Below, piece after piece: positions 51,273 to 62,367 of a stretch of 64,000 bases of DNA. The translations under genes were made by a program, and so were the position numbers. Positions within the stretch are counted from its first letter, which is position 1. Every line of letters begins with the position of its first letter. This DNA comes from Phytohabitans sp052068095 (GTDB lineage: Bacteria; Actinomycetota; Actinomycetes; Mycobacteriales; Micromonosporaceae), in contig NZ_JBQHDG010000005.1 of NCBI RefSeq assembly GCF_052068095.1, positions 62,001-126,000 of the forward strand, in the 5' to 3' direction. The notes under the pieces are model-generated. The model was not told where the DNA came from. It saw only the letters and a program-made list of their open reading frames with translations, and searched no databases.

Positions 51273-52097
51273 TCAGGGGCGTAGCTCGGCGACGCAGCAC
51301 TTGACGCTGCCGCCGCCCTTCTTCAGCTCGGAGAGCTCGACGAGCACCGGCGTGTAACCGGCCGCCTCGACCTTGCGGGCCATCCCGGTGGCCTCGCTGT
51401 TGAGCACGACGTTGCGGCCGTCGCTGACCAGGTTGAGCCCGAACGCGTACGCGTCCGCCTCGTCGGCCAGCAGGGCGTCCGGGAAGAGCTGGCGCAGCAC
51501 GCGCTGGGAGGCCGTCGAGAACGCGCCCGGGTAGTACGTGACCCGGCGGTCGTCGAGCGCCGCGAGCGCGGTGTCGAGGTGGTAGAAACGCGGGTCGACG
51601 AGCCGCAGCGAGACCACCGGCCGGCCGAGGACGTCCTGCGCCTCGGCATGCGCGTCCGGCTCGGTGCGGAAGCCGTACCCGGCCAGGATCAGGCCGCCGT
51701 ACGCCGCCGGCAGATACGCGAAGTCGCCCTCGCCCTCGTTGGTCCGCGTGGGCGCACGGAACTCCCAGCCGCCAGCCTCGTAGAACGCCCGGTGCGCGGA
51801 CGCCTCGGCGGTGCGCTGGGCGTACTTGAAGCGGGCCCCGTAGGCGACACCGTCGACGGTGAACGCACCGTTGGCCGCGTACACCATGTCGGGCAGGTAT
51901 GGCTCGGGCGCGAGCACGTGCACCGCGTGCCCGAGGCCGGTCAGGGTCTCCCGGAGCCGCTCCCACTGCTTGAGCGCGAGCTCGGTGTCGACGGGCGTGG
52001 TGGTGTCCATCCACGGGTTGATCGCGTACGCCACCTCGTAGTGCTCTGGCGGGCACATGAGATATGTCCGGTTTCGCGGCATGCGCTGCTGGCTCAC
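51273..52097 (-). CDS. ddaH: Dimethylarginine dimethylaminohydrolase-like (guanidino-modifying) enzyme
   Basis: A 274-residue enzyme of the amidinotransferase/arginine-deiminase fold. The N-terminal YLMCPPEHYEVAYAINPWMD is typical of dimethylargininase, which releases dimethylamine and citrulline. Active-site parts: ANGAFTVDGVAYGARFKYAQ, GEGDFAYL, the His region FYHLDTALAAL and nucleophilic Cys in GGGSVKCCVAEL. The GTG at 52097 is preferred because TACTCT (52104-52109, minus strand) lies 6 nt upstream. It is divergent from an Lrp regulator, the usual partner. Confidence 0.88.
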   Translation of the reverse strand: MSQQRMPRNRTYLMCPPEHYEVAYAINPWMDTTTPVDTELALKQWERLRETLTGLGHAVHVLAPEPYLPDMVYAANGAFTVDGVAYGARFKYAQRTAEASAHRAFYEAGGWEFRAPTRTNEGEGDFAYLPAAYGGLILAGYGFRTEPDAHAEAQDVLGRPVVSLRLVDPRFYHLDTALAALDDRRVTYYPGAFSTASQRVLRQLFPDALLADEADAYAFGLNLVSDGRNVVLNSEATGMARKVEAAGYTPVLVELSELKKGGGSVKCCVAELRP

Positions 52098-52103
52098 GCA
52101 CAA

Positions 52104-52109
52104 AGAGTA
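52104..52109 (-). promoter_or_regulatory. TACTCT -10 box of the dimethylargininase gene
   Basis: It lies 6 nt before the GTG at 52097 and within the 66-bp divergent gap where the Lrp protein would be expected to bind. Confidence 0.5.
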
Positions 52110-52163
52110 GGTACGCTGCATGTGCGAAGACAGCCGGAAATCTTGCGTCGGAGAGGCGAAGCA

Positions 52164-52622
52164 TTGCAGATCGACGACGTAGACCAGCGAATCATTGCGT
52201 CCCTGGTCGCCGACGCACGCGCTTCGTATGCGGACATCGGCGCCCGCGTTTCCCTCTCCGCCCCAGCCGTGAAGCGACGGGTCGACCGGCTGCGCGCAGC
52301 CGGGGTGATCCGGGGATTCACGGCCGTCATCGACCCGGCCGCGGTCGGCTGGACCACCGAGGCGTTCGTCGAGCTCTTCTGCGCGGGGCGCACCACGCCG
52401 GCGCAGATCGCGGTCGCCGTGCGGCGCCTGCCCGAGGTCATCGGCGCGTACACCGTCTCCGGCGAGGCGGACGCCCTCGTGCACCTGCGGGCGGCGGACA
52501 TCGCGCACCTCGAAAACGCCCTGGAACGGCTGCGCGCGCAGACGTTCGTCACCTCGACGCGCAGCACGATCGTGCTTTCCCGGCTCGTCGACTCCCCGAC
52601 GGTGGTGGCGGCACCGACCTGA
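52164..52622 (+). CDS. Lrp/AsnC-family transcriptional regulator
   Basis: A 152-residue regulator with an N-terminal HTH (DDVDQRIIASLVADARASYA, DIGARVSLSAPAVKRRVDRL, RAAGVIRGFTAVIDP) and a C-terminal RAM ligand/oligomer domain (about 68-145, EAFVELFCAGRTTPAQI, VSGEADALVHLRAADI). The start is TTG with GGAGAGG 7 nt upstream. It is divergent from the dimethylargininase gene, so control of arginine or ornithine use is the natural inference. Confidence 0.94.
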   Translation: MQIDDVDQRIIASLVADARASYADIGARVSLSAPAVKRRVDRLRAAGVIRGFTAVIDPAAVGWTTEAFVELFCAGRTTPAQIAVAVRRLPEVIGAYTVSGEADALVHLRAADIAHLENALERLRAQTFVTSTRSTIVLSRLVDSPTVVAAPT

Positions 52623-52665
52623 TCCCACCGGGAACGACTGCCGCCTACGCGGCGTCCAAGCCCGC

Positions 52666-54606
52666 ATGACACCGAGACTCGCGGTCGCCGCGGGCGCGCC
52701 GCTCGCCCTGCTGGTCGCCCTCGCCGGGTGTACGTCTTCGCCGGAGCCGCCCAGCCCGCCGGCACGGCACGATCCCGCCGTGCCCGCCGGGCAGTTCAAA
52801 CTCGTCGCGTTCGACTCCTGCGCCGAAGGGCTCGCCTTGATGAAGAAGGCGGCCAAGGAGTACGTCGGGCCGTGGGGCCTCGGCGGCGGGATGCCGTTCG
52901 CGGAGGGGGGCGCGCGTTCGGCGGCCGGTGCCGCGGAGGACTCCGCCGCCGGCTCCAGCGCGAAGCAGGCGCCGAGCTACTCGGGCACCAACACGCACGA
53001 GGCCGGCGTCGACGAGCCCGACCTGGTCAAGACCGACGGCCGGCGGATCCTGACGATCCAGCAGGGCGTGGTGCGGGTCGTCGACGCGGGCTCGCACAAG
53101 CTCACCGGCAAGCTCGACCTCGCCACCGGCGACGACGACCCGGTCCGCTGGGGCGAGGGCTCACTGCTGCTGCACGGCGACCGCGCGCTGGTGCTGATCC
53201 GCGGCGGCTGGTACACCGCCGCCGAAGACTCCGCCCGGCCGGCCGGTATCGCCAGCACGCGGGTCATCCTCCTCGACATCTCCGGCGCGCCGAAGAAGAT
53301 CAGCGAGTACGAAGTGGCCGGCAGCCTCGTGGACGCGCGCCAGGTCGGCGCGACCGCCCGCGTCGTGGTGCGCTCCTCGCCCCGCCTGGACTTCCCGTAC
53401 CGGGAGGGCCTCTCGGAAAAGCAGCAGGTGGCCGCCAACAAGCGGATCATCGACAAGGCCACCGCCGACGACTGGTTCCCCCGATACACCGTCAAGACCG
53501 GCGGCACCACCGACAAGGGCGTGCTGGGCTGCGACCGCTACTCCCGCCCGGCCACGTACTCGGGCACCTCGCTGGTCACTCTGCTCAGCTTCGAGCTCGG
53601 CGCGAGCGGCCTCGGCGACGGTGACCCGGTCGGCGTGGTGGCCGACGGCGACACCGTCTACAGCAACGGCGTCAACCTCTACGTCGCCAACGACCAGCGG
53701 TGGCGGGTGATGGGCTGGCTCCAGCGCAGCAACGGCGAGCCCAAGCCGGAAGACGAGATCACCGAGATCTACCGCTTCGACATCTCCAAGTCCGGCCGGC
53801 CGGCGTACGTCGGCTCCGGCTCGGTGCGCGGCTGGCTGATCAACCAGTACGCGATGTCCGAATGGGACGGTCACCTGCGCGTGGCCACCACCAGCGGTCG
53901 CACGTGGGGCGACGCGCCAAGGTCCAGCTCGACCGTGTACGTGCTGCGCCTGGCCGGCGGTGCGATGCCGGAAGCCGGCAAGATTACCGGGCTGGGCAAG
54001 GGCGAGCGCATCTACGCCGTACGCTTCGCCGGCACGACCGGGTACGTCGTGACGTTCCGCCAGACCGATCCGCTGTACACAGTGGATCTCACTGACCCGG
54101 CCAAGCCGCGGGTCGCGGGCGAGCTGAAGATCACGGGCTACTCCGCGTACCTGCACCCGGCCGAGCCGGGCCGCGTCATCGGCGTCGGGCAGGAGGCCTC
54201 CGAGCAGGGGCAGGCACAGGGCACGCAGGTGTCGCTCTTCGACGTGTCCAACCTGGACAGTCCCTCGCGGCTGGCGCAGCACCACGTGAAGTCGGCGCAC
54301 TCCGAGGCCGAGTACGACCCGCACGCGTTCCTCTACTGGCCCGAGGACAAGCTGCTGGTGATGCCGCTGTCGGTGTGGGAGCGAGACCGCGGGAGCAACG
54401 GCGCGCTGGTGCTTCGTGTCGGCGACACCGCGATCACCGAGGTGGGCACCGTCTCGCACGAGACCAAGACCGACCAGCCCGGCATCGGCATGATCCGCCG
54501 CTCCCTGGTGATCGGCGACGACCTCTGGACGGTGTCGGACAGCGGTCTGAAGGCCACCAACTTGTCCACGTTGGACACCCGAGCCTGGCTCAGCTGGAGC
54601 GACTGA
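52666..54606 (+). CDS. Beta-propeller lipoprotein (PF09826-type)
   Basis: A 646-residue exported protein with lipobox LAGC (Cys22). The diagnostic segment YSGTNTHEAGVDEPDLVKTD is at about residue 105, followed by repeated strand units (RILTIQQGVVRVVDAG, GSLLLHGDRALVLIRGG, DLTDPAKPRVAGELKITGYS, KLLVMPLSVWERDRGSNG). Families of this type are predicted secreted beta-propellers with unknown ligand. It carries paired Cys residues (SCAEG, GCDRY). The stop overlaps a possible small ORF (TGATG). Confidence 0.88.
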   Translation: MTPRLAVAAGAPLALLVALAGCTSSPEPPSPPARHDPAVPAGQFKLVAFDSCAEGLALMKKAAKEYVGPWGLGGGMPFAEGGARSAAGAAEDSAAGSSAKQAPSYSGTNTHEAGVDEPDLVKTDGRRILTIQQGVVRVVDAGSHKLTGKLDLATGDDDPVRWGEGSLLLHGDRALVLIRGGWYTAAEDSARPAGIASTRVILLDISGAPKKISEYEVAGSLVDARQVGATARVVVRSSPRLDFPYREGLSEKQQVAANKRIIDKATADDWFPRYTVKTGGTTDKGVLGCDRYSRPATYSGTSLVTLLSFELGASGLGDGDPVGVVADGDTVYSNGVNLYVANDQRWRVMGWLQRSNGEPKPEDEITEIYRFDISKSGRPAYVGSGSVRGWLINQYAMSEWDGHLRVATTSGRTWGDAPRSSSTVYVLRLAGGAMPEAGKITGLGKGERIYAVRFAGTTGYVVTFRQTDPLYTVDLTDPAKPRVAGELKITGYSAYLHPAEPGRVIGVGQEASEQGQAQGTQVSLFDVSNLDSPSRLAQHHVKSAHSEAEYDPHAFLYWPEDKLLVMPLSVWERDRGSNGALVLRVGDTAITEVGTVSHETKTDQPGIGMIRRSLVIGDDLWTVSDSGLKATNLSTLDTRAWLSWSD

Positions 54607-54737
54607 TGGCGGCACCACTGGGGAGCGACCCCGCCAACCAGCGCCTTGGATGGGCGATCGCGCACCTCCCGGCAAGGGAGGCGCGCGATCGTGCGCCCGA
54701 CCCCGAAGACGAGGAACGCGACCGCCGGAAGAAGTAG
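54606..54737 (+). CDS. Possible 43-residue ORF coupled to the propeller gene
   Basis: The ATG overlaps the stop of the preceding gene (TGATG) and the frame stays open for 43 codons, giving a charged soluble peptide (AIAHLPAREARDRAPDPEDE). Against it, a very strong terminator hairpin occupies the middle of the frame, and its stop abuts the stop of the convergent gene. It may be a chance frame. Confidence 0.25.
   Translation: MAAPLGSDPANQRLGWAIAHLPAREARDRAPDPEDEERDRRKK
54655..54691. terminator. Strong 16-bp hairpin between convergent genes
   Basis: CGATCGCGCACCTCCC (54655-54670) pairs with GGGAGGCGCGCGATCG (54676-54691) with one A-C mismatch and a 5-nt loop. It is placed to stop both the propeller transcript and, on the other strand, transcription past 54738. 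Confidence 0.75.
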
Positions 54738-55814
54738 CTACAAGTACATGCCGGTGCGGTGGTCGTCCGCGTCGCGGTGGGCGGGTTTGTCGCCCTCGCC
54801 GAAGAAGCGCTTGCCGCCGAACTCGCCGTGCAGCCGATCGTCGAGCTCGTCGGCCAGGCCCGTCATCACCTGGACGGCGAGCATCAGGTGGGTGGGCTGG
54901 AAGTTGCGGCCAAACACCGGGATGGACGCCCACACCGTGTCGTTGGTGCAGTAGAGCCGGCCGATCGGCATGCGGTTGGTCAGCTCGGAGAGCTTGACGT
55001 AGAGCTGCTCGGTCGGCTCCACCTCGGTGAGCACGGGCGAGAAGACGTCGACGAGCGGCGGGTTGTCGCGGACCCGCACGAACACCATCGCCGAGCCGGC
55101 GCGGATGCCGATGTCGCCGTCGGAGTCGACCTGGAGCTGGTCGGGCGCGCTCTTCATCATCGCGGCGACGACCATGCGCACCTGCTCGTCCAGCTCGAGC
55201 ACGTCGTCGGACTCGCCGCCGCGCACGACGCGCTCGGCCAGCTCGACCTCGTCGTCGTCGAGGAGCATCTCGGGACGGGCGGTGCCGAGCGGGTCGACCG
55301 GCAGCGGCTCGTCTTCGGCGTCGTGCACGACATAGACCAGGAACGCGGGGTGCGGCGCGCCGTACACGTCGCGGAGCGTCCGGGAGATCGTGGCGGCCAG
55401 CCGCACGGCCTCGGCGGTGGTCGAGCGGAGCCCGAACTGATCGCCCGAGCCCTCGACCACCCCGGGCGGCGACCAGCCGAGCGCCACGAGGTCGGCGACC
55501 GCCGCGCGGTCCATCCGGAACCCGGGCGGGAGGCTCGCGTTGCCCACAGCCAGCGCGTTGATCCGGCCGTCGTCCTCCACGGTGAGGCTCACCGAGTACA
55601 CGGCGTCGCCGGTGCCGGACGCGGTCGGGTCGAGGGTCAGCTCCACGTGTGCACCGATAGGCAGCTTCGCGAGTGTGGCCGCCAGCGCTGTGGCGAACTC
55701 CCGCCATGCCTCGGTCACCTTGGAGCGCAGGTCGGCCGTCGTCGGCTCGTCGAGCAGGATGGTTTCCGGGGCCTGCCCGCCAGCTACGTCGGCTTTGCCC
55801 TGGTCCTCGGTCAT
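54738..55814 (-). CDS. YbjN/T3SS-chaperone-like (TY-Chap) protein
   Basis: A 358-residue acidic soluble protein. The first half (about 25-165) and second half (about 200-335) look like two alpha/beta chaperone-like domains: YVKLSELTNRMPIGRLYCTN, DTVWASIPVFGRNFQPTHLM and the helix AVQVMTGLADELDDRLHGEF are typical of YbjN-like proteins grouped with type III secretion chaperones in actinobacterial genomes. The ATG has GGAGG 5 nt upstream. Its role is unknown; assignment rests on the C-terminal half. Confidence 0.75.
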   Translation of the reverse strand: MTEDQGKADVAGGQAPETILLDEPTTADLRSKVTEAWREFATALAATLAKLPIGAHVELTLDPTASGTGDAVYSVSLTVEDDGRINALAVGNASLPPGFRMDRAAVADLVALGWSPPGVVEGSGDQFGLRSTTAEAVRLAATISRTLRDVYGAPHPAFLVYVVHDAEDEPLPVDPLGTARPEMLLDDDEVELAERVVRGGESDDVLELDEQVRMVVAAMMKSAPDQLQVDSDGDIGIRAGSAMVFVRVRDNPPLVDVFSPVLTEVEPTEQLYVKLSELTNRMPIGRLYCTNDTVWASIPVFGRNFQPTHLMLAVQVMTGLADELDDRLHGEFGGKRFFGEGDKPAHRDADDHRTGMYL

Positions 55815-55906
55815 GATCGCCTCCGTCCGTCAGCCACACCCTACCGAGCGGTTGGGGCGCGAACTGACCACCGGTCATTCAAGGGCTACGGGGCTATTGT
55901 GCAGCT

Positions 55907-58174
<2,268 letters not shown>

Positions 58175-58199
58175 CGGCGCATCACTAGCATTGGCCGCG

Positions 58200-58697
58200 A
58201 TGAGAGCCGCGCTGGTTCGTACGACCGCGGTCCTGATGGCGATCGGGATCGCGGCCGCCGCCTGCGGTGACGACCCGGCCGACCCGGCACCCACCTCGCC
58301 GCCCCCGGCGTCCGCGACAGGTTCGCCACCGGCGCCCTCTCCGTCGGCGAGTGACGCCGAGGCACAGGTCGAGTTCTGCGCAGACCTCAACGGCTTCGCC
58401 ACGGCCGCTGGGCCCGCGTTCGACCTGGGCATCCTCGCGCTGATCGACGGAGAGTCGGCCAACGAGCGAAAGGATCTGAGCGGCCTCGTCGACTCGATGG
58501 TGCTGCACGGCACGCTCCTCCAGGCGCGGATGCCGGCCGAGCTGGCCGACGACCTGCGGACGGTCGTCGCCGCGGCGGGTGAGGCCAAGGCAAAGCTCGC
58601 GGCGAAGGTTTCCGCCGGCGAAGCTGTCGAGCCGTTGCAGACCGAGAAGGTGAAGGCCGCGCGCGAGGCGGTGGTGGCCTACCGGGGGTCGTGCTGA
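58200..58697 (+). CDS. Small secreted lipoprotein, function unknown
   Basis: A 165-residue protein with lipobox AAAAC (Cys22), a Pro/Ser/Thr linker (about 25-57) and a mostly helical domain (VEFCADLNGFATAAGPAFDL; MVLHGTLLQARMPAELADDL) ending in GSC; two Cys could form a disulfide. TAGCAT (58186-58191) lies 8 nt before the ATG. Not recognised. Confidence 0.78.
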   Translation: MRAALVRTTAVLMAIGIAAAACGDDPADPAPTSPPPASATGSPPAPSPSASDAEAQVEFCADLNGFATAAGPAFDLGILALIDGESANERKDLSGLVDSMVLHGTLLQARMPAELADDLRTVVAAAGEAKAKLAAKVSAGEAVEPLQTEKVKAAREAVVAYRGSC

Positions 58698-58701
58698 GGC
58701 G

Positions 58702-58935
58702 CTACGCCTCGGCGCCCGCGCGCTCGGCCAGCGCGGTCAGGCGAGCGGCGGCGTCCGCCGGATCGGCGCCGCGCCCCACGGCCAGACCCAGCAGGTAGGC
58801 GGAGACCGGCGCGCCCGGACGCACCACGTTGTGCGCGACGTCGCGGGCCAAATCGAGCACAAGCTTGACGTTGGCGTCAGCCACTTCCAGGCCGAGCTCG
58901 GCGCAGGCCGCCTCGGTCCACTCGTTCAGGTTCAT
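58702..58935 (-). CDS. DUF6457 protein, mobA partner
   Basis: A 77-residue helical protein (NLNEWTEAACAELGLEVADA, VLDLARDVAHNVVRPGAPVS, AYLLGLAVGRG). In actinobacteria this family is encoded beside, or fused to, the MobA-like nucleotidyltransferase. The ATG at 58935 overlaps the mobA stop (ATGA) and has GGAGGA 9 nt upstream, favouring it over the ATG at 58944. Probably an accessory in molybdenum-cofactor maturation; the mechanism is unknown. Confidence 0.85.
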   Translation of the reverse strand: MNLNEWTEAACAELGLEVADANVKLVLDLARDVAHNVVRPGAPVSAYLLGLAVGRGADPADAAARLTALAERAGAEA

Positions 58936-59528
58936 CGGGCCCATTCCTCCGCTTGACGCAGGTCTTCGTCGGTGTCGCAGTCGAACCACGGTGGCGGGCC
59001 GGGCTCGGTCCAGGCGACCTCAGCCACATCCAGCCCGGCGAAGAGGGCCCGCATCGAGGCGCCGGCCAGCCCGCGCCCGGCGGCCAGGCGATCGATCGGC
59101 GCAAGCAGGGAAGGCGCGCGCCAGACACCGCACAGCAGCTGGCGGCGGCCATCACCGTCCACGTAGAGCGCACCATCCACTGTGGACGCCGCGAGCCGCT
59201 GCCGGAGGCGGGTGACCGCGGCTCGGGTCAGGAAGGGGAGGTCGGCGGCGAGGAGGGCCACGTCGCCGGCGTCGCGGGGGAGGAGTGCGATCCCGGCGGC
59301 CGTCGCGGCGACCGGCCCCGAGCCGGGCGGGTCTTCGACCGTGGTGATGACTCCCGTGGGCGGCTCCGCCGGCGTCGCGCCGACCACGACCACCGGCGCG
59401 GCGTCGGGGACGGCACGCAGCACACGGTCGAGCATGCTGCGGCCGGCGACCGTCAGCGTGGGCTTGGCGGCCCCGCCCAGGCGCCGCCCAGCGCCCCCGG
59501 CCAACACGATCGCCGCGAAACCCCGCAC
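58932..59528 (-). CDS. mobA: Molybdenum cofactor guanylyltransferase MobA-like
   Basis: NTP-transferase-fold enzyme of 198 residues expected to attach GMP to molybdopterin. The nucleotide-binding loop is IVLAGGAGRRLGGAAKPTLT, then VVVVGATPAEPP, and the metal-binding DLPF is in VALLAADLPFLTRAAV. The C-terminal WFDCDTDEDLRQAEEW is typical. The start is GTG; TACGGT (59535-59540, minus strand) lies 6 nt upstream. It is co-translated with the DUF6457 gene and plausibly serves the molybdoenzyme at 55907. Confidence 0.9.
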   Translation of the reverse strand: MRGFAAIVLAGGAGRRLGGAAKPTLTVAGRSMLDRVLRAVPDAAPVVVVGATPAEPPTGVITTVEDPPGSGPVAATAAGIALLPRDAGDVALLAADLPFLTRAAVTRLRQRLAASTVDGALYVDGDGRRQLLCGVWRAPSLLAPIDRLAAGRGLAGASMRALFAGLDVAEVAWTEPGPPPWFDCDTDEDLRQAEEWAR

Positions 59529-59590
59529 ACCCAGACCGTAGCCGCCCCGCGACCGCCACGCCGAGATTCGGCATGCCGCGGGGCGCGCAC

Positions 59591-59625
59591 CCGCCCCGGC
59601 CCTCCCACGAATAGGACCGGGGCGG
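59591..59625 (-). terminator. 9-bp hairpin after the DUF4394 gene
   Basis: CCGCCCCGG (59591-59599) pairs exactly with CCGGGGCGG (59617-59625) around a 17-nt loop, 17 bp downstream of the leftward gene ending at 59642. Confidence 0.65.
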
Positions 59626-59641
59626 TCTGTGCGAGTAGTGC

Positions 59642-61330
59642 CTAGACGCCGCGCGGGGCGACCGCGAGGGTGGTGAGCGTGCTGCCGCGGCCGAGCTTGC
59701 CGATCAGGCGGGCCTTGCCGGACCCCAGGTCGATCGCGTAGATGCGGCTGCCGCCGGAGCGGGACAGGGCCGCGATGGCCTCACCGTCGGCGGCGATGTC
59801 GAAGCCGCCGGCCGAGTCGACGTTGAGCGTGAGCTTGCCGGTCGTACGCAGCACGCCGTCATTTGGCGGGGCCTGCACGGTCAGCACGTCGATGCCCGTG
59901 TCGATGTCGTACAGCGTCGTGGCGGTGGTGCCCACGAAGCCATTGGTGTACGCGGCGTGCGCCACCTTGGGCTTGGCCTTGGCGTTGCGGTCGTCGGCGG
60001 CGTAGACGAGCGGTTTGTCGACGCCCGCCACCGCGCCCGTGTCGGGGACGAGGCGCAGGTTTTGCCCGGACGAGGTGACCACGCGCAGCCGGTCGACGAC
60101 CGGGTTGACGTCGAAGCCGACCGCGTTGCCGAACACGGCGGGGCTGAACGGCGTGCCCACCGCGGTAGCGGCGGCCGTGCGCGGGTTGACCGTGTAGATC
60201 TGGTTGGTGCTGCCGAGCGCGTAGAGCTGGCCGTTGGCCGGGCGCACGTCGATGCCGAGCACCTTCTCGCCGGCGGCGAGCCCGGTGATCGGCTGCTGCG
60301 AGCGGATCTTCAGCGAGTCGCGGTCGAAGCGGACCAGGTCGTTGCGGGCCGTCGTGGCGTACACGGTGGTGGGCCCACCCGCCGAGGCGGTGATGCCGAC
60401 GACGCCCTTCGGCAGCTTGCCGCGCGGGCTCGCCTTGCCGGTGCGCAGGTCGACGCGGACCAGGCGGGTGGTGTCGCCGTCGCCCTTGACCCGCACGGCG
60501 GCGATCGCGGTGTAGTCGGCCTCGTCGAACGTGTCACCCTTGGCCGCGCCCACGATGTCGAACCCGTCGAGCCCGAGCACGTCGACGCCGAGGCGGCCGA
60601 CCGGGAAGAGCTGGCCGGTGTTGGGTGAGACGGGCGGCATCACGCCCGGCTTGGTGCCCTGGAGCACCAGGATGTCCTTGCTGCTGTCGATGTCGTAAAG
60701 CGCGGTCGACGTCGCGCCCGCCACGCTGTTGGTGTATCCAGCAGCGGTCACGCCCTTGCTGGCCAGCGCCGTGTCGACGCCCGCGACCGCGCCCGTGGTG
60801 GGGTCGATCCGCAGGTTTTGCCCGGTGTCGCTGATGATGCGCAGCCGGTCGACGGTCGGGTTGAAGTCGACGCCGAACCGCTTGCCGGAGAGCGCGGTGG
60901 TGAACGGGGTGCCGACCGGCGCCGCGGCGCCGGTGGCCGGGTCGATCACGTACAGCCGGCTGGTGCTGCCCACGGCGTAGAGCTGGCCATTGGCTGGCCG
61001 GGTGTCGATACCCACGAGCTTTTCCCCTTCTGCCAGGCCGGTGATGGCCAGGCTCAGCTCCTGCCGGCCGGTGCCGAGCTTGTCGAACCGGTGGAGCCGG
61101 CCCTCCTGGGTGACGACGAAGAGGTCACCCCGATCGCCGTATCCGTCGCCCGCCCGGCTCCGCGAACCGGCCAGCTCGGCCGGGGCGTCGTCGCCACCAC
61201 CGCCCGGCATCCACGTGCCGATCGAGACCATGCCGGTGGCGACCGCGGCCAGCGCCGCACCTGCGAGGCCAGCGGTCAGCGCGGTCGCGGTGACCGAGAC
61301 CCGCCGCACCGTTCCTTTCCTCGAACCCAT
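59642..61330 (-). CDS. Secreted protein with two DUF4394 repeats
   Basis: A 562-residue exported protein. The N-terminal signal or anchor is at about residues 10-34. Two homologous halves (about 68-315 and 325-560) each contain GLAxGEKxxGIDxRPANGQL, FxVDFNPTVDRLRIIS-type and NLRIDPTTGAVAGVD-type strands and a YDIDS-like element, the DUF4394 beta-propeller pattern. GGGAGGA precedes the ATG. It interrupts the molybdenum gene group but shows no link to it. Function unknown. Confidence 0.88.
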   Translation of the reverse strand: MGSRKGTVRRVSVTATALTAGLAGAALAAVATGMVSIGTWMPGGGGDDAPAELAGSRSRAGDGYGDRGDLFVVTQEGRLHRFDKLGTGRQELSLAITGLAEGEKLVGIDTRPANGQLYAVGSTSRLYVIDPATGAAAPVGTPFTTALSGKRFGVDFNPTVDRLRIISDTGQNLRIDPTTGAVAGVDTALASKGVTAAGYTNSVAGATSTALYDIDSSKDILVLQGTKPGVMPPVSPNTGQLFPVGRLGVDVLGLDGFDIVGAAKGDTFDEADYTAIAAVRVKGDGDTTRLVRVDLRTGKASPRGKLPKGVVGITASAGGPTTVYATTARNDLVRFDRDSLKIRSQQPITGLAAGEKVLGIDVRPANGQLYALGSTNQIYTVNPRTAAATAVGTPFSPAVFGNAVGFDVNPVVDRLRVVTSSGQNLRLVPDTGAVAGVDKPLVYAADDRNAKAKPKVAHAAYTNGFVGTTATTLYDIDTGIDVLTVQAPPNDGVLRTTGKLTLNVDSAGGFDIAADGEAIAALSRSGGSRIYAIDLGSGKARLIGKLGRGSTLTTLAVAPRGV

Positions 61331-61459
61331 CGGGTTTCCTCCCTCATGAACCCCCGGCTTTCGGCCGGCTTCTGTCAGGGCTTCGGAGGGGGCACCCGCC
61401 GCTGATGGGTCGCTCGCGAACGGGTGGCACGAATTGGGGAGTCAGGGGAGATTGGGGAG

Positions 61460-62308
61460 ATGGGCAGGGCAACGGACCGGCGCACGGTCCTTACGATCGA
61501 CACGAGCGGGCGGGGCACCGTGGAGCGGCGGGACACCCTCGCCGCCGAAGAGCCACTGGAGATCCGGGTCGGACCGGCCGGGCCGGCGCCGCGGCGCCCG
61601 CTGGCGGTGACCATGCGCACGCCGGGCGACGACCTTGACCTGGCCATCGGGTTTCTGCTCACCGAGGGTGTGATCCGCCAGGCAGACGACGTGGTGACCG
61701 CGCAGCTCTGCGCGGGCACCGACACGCCGAACACGTACAACGTCGTGGACGTGGTGCTCGCCGGCCATGTGCCGCCGCCGGAGACCGACCCGGCCCGCAA
61801 CTTCTACACCACCAGCTCCTGCGGTGTGTGCGGCAAGGCCAGCATCGACGCCATCCGCACCCGGTCGCAATTTGACGTGGCCGGCGACCCGGTCGGTGTG
61901 GACGCGCAGGTGCTGGCCGCCCTGCCGGGCCGGCTGCGTGCGGCCCAGCGGGTCTTCGAACGAACCGGCGGGCTGCACGCGGCGGGCCTCTTCACCCCGT
62001 CGGGAGAGCTCGTGGTGCTGCGCGAAGACGTGGGCCGGCACAACGCGGTCGACAAGGTCGTCGGCTGGGCGGTGCGCGAGCAGCGACTGCCACTGCGCGG
62101 CCACGTGCTGCTGGTCTCCGGCCGGGCCAGCTTTGAGCTGACCCAGAAGGCGTGGATGGCCGGCCTGCCGGTGCTCGCCGCCGTGTCGGCGCCCAGCACG
62201 CTCGCCGGTGACCTGGCCGCGGAGGCCGGCATGACGCTCGTCGGCTTTCTCCGCGGCGAGACGATGAACGTCTACACGGGTCACCACCGGGTCAGACCTG
62301 GGGCCTGA
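61460..62308 (+). CDS. fdhD: Formate dehydrogenase accessory sulfurtransferase FdhD
   Basis: A 282-residue protein that transfers sulfur from a desulfurase to the molybdenum cofactor of formate dehydrogenases. The conserved Cys loop is TSSCGVCGKASIDAI. PGDDLDLAIGFLLTEGVI, GGLHAAGLFTPSGELVVLRE and DVGRHNAVDKVVGWA are family signatures, and the C-terminus has GFLRGETMNVYTGHHRV. The ATG at 61460 has AGGGGAG 9 nt upstream. It supports the view that the enzyme at 55907 is a formate-dehydrogenase-type protein. Confidence 0.95.
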   Translation: MGRATDRRTVLTIDTSGRGTVERRDTLAAEEPLEIRVGPAGPAPRRPLAVTMRTPGDDLDLAIGFLLTEGVIRQADDVVTAQLCAGTDTPNTYNVVDVVLAGHVPPPETDPARNFYTTSSCGVCGKASIDAIRTRSQFDVAGDPVGVDAQVLAALPGRLRAAQRVFERTGGLHAAGLFTPSGELVVLREDVGRHNAVDKVVGWAVREQRLPLRGHVLLVSGRASFELTQKAWMAGLPVLAAVSAPSTLAGDLAAEAGMTLVGFLRGETMNVYTGHHRVRPGA

Positions 62309-62367
62309 TCCGAAAGGGTTGTCGGGGCGGGCCGGAGCCCGGACCCAGCCCAGCGCGGACTTTGCAA

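Noticed and set aside
53161..55878. 905-codon minus-strand open frame
   Set aside because: The frame covers the opposite strand of the propeller lipoprotein and reads the TY-Chap gene out of frame; no family features.
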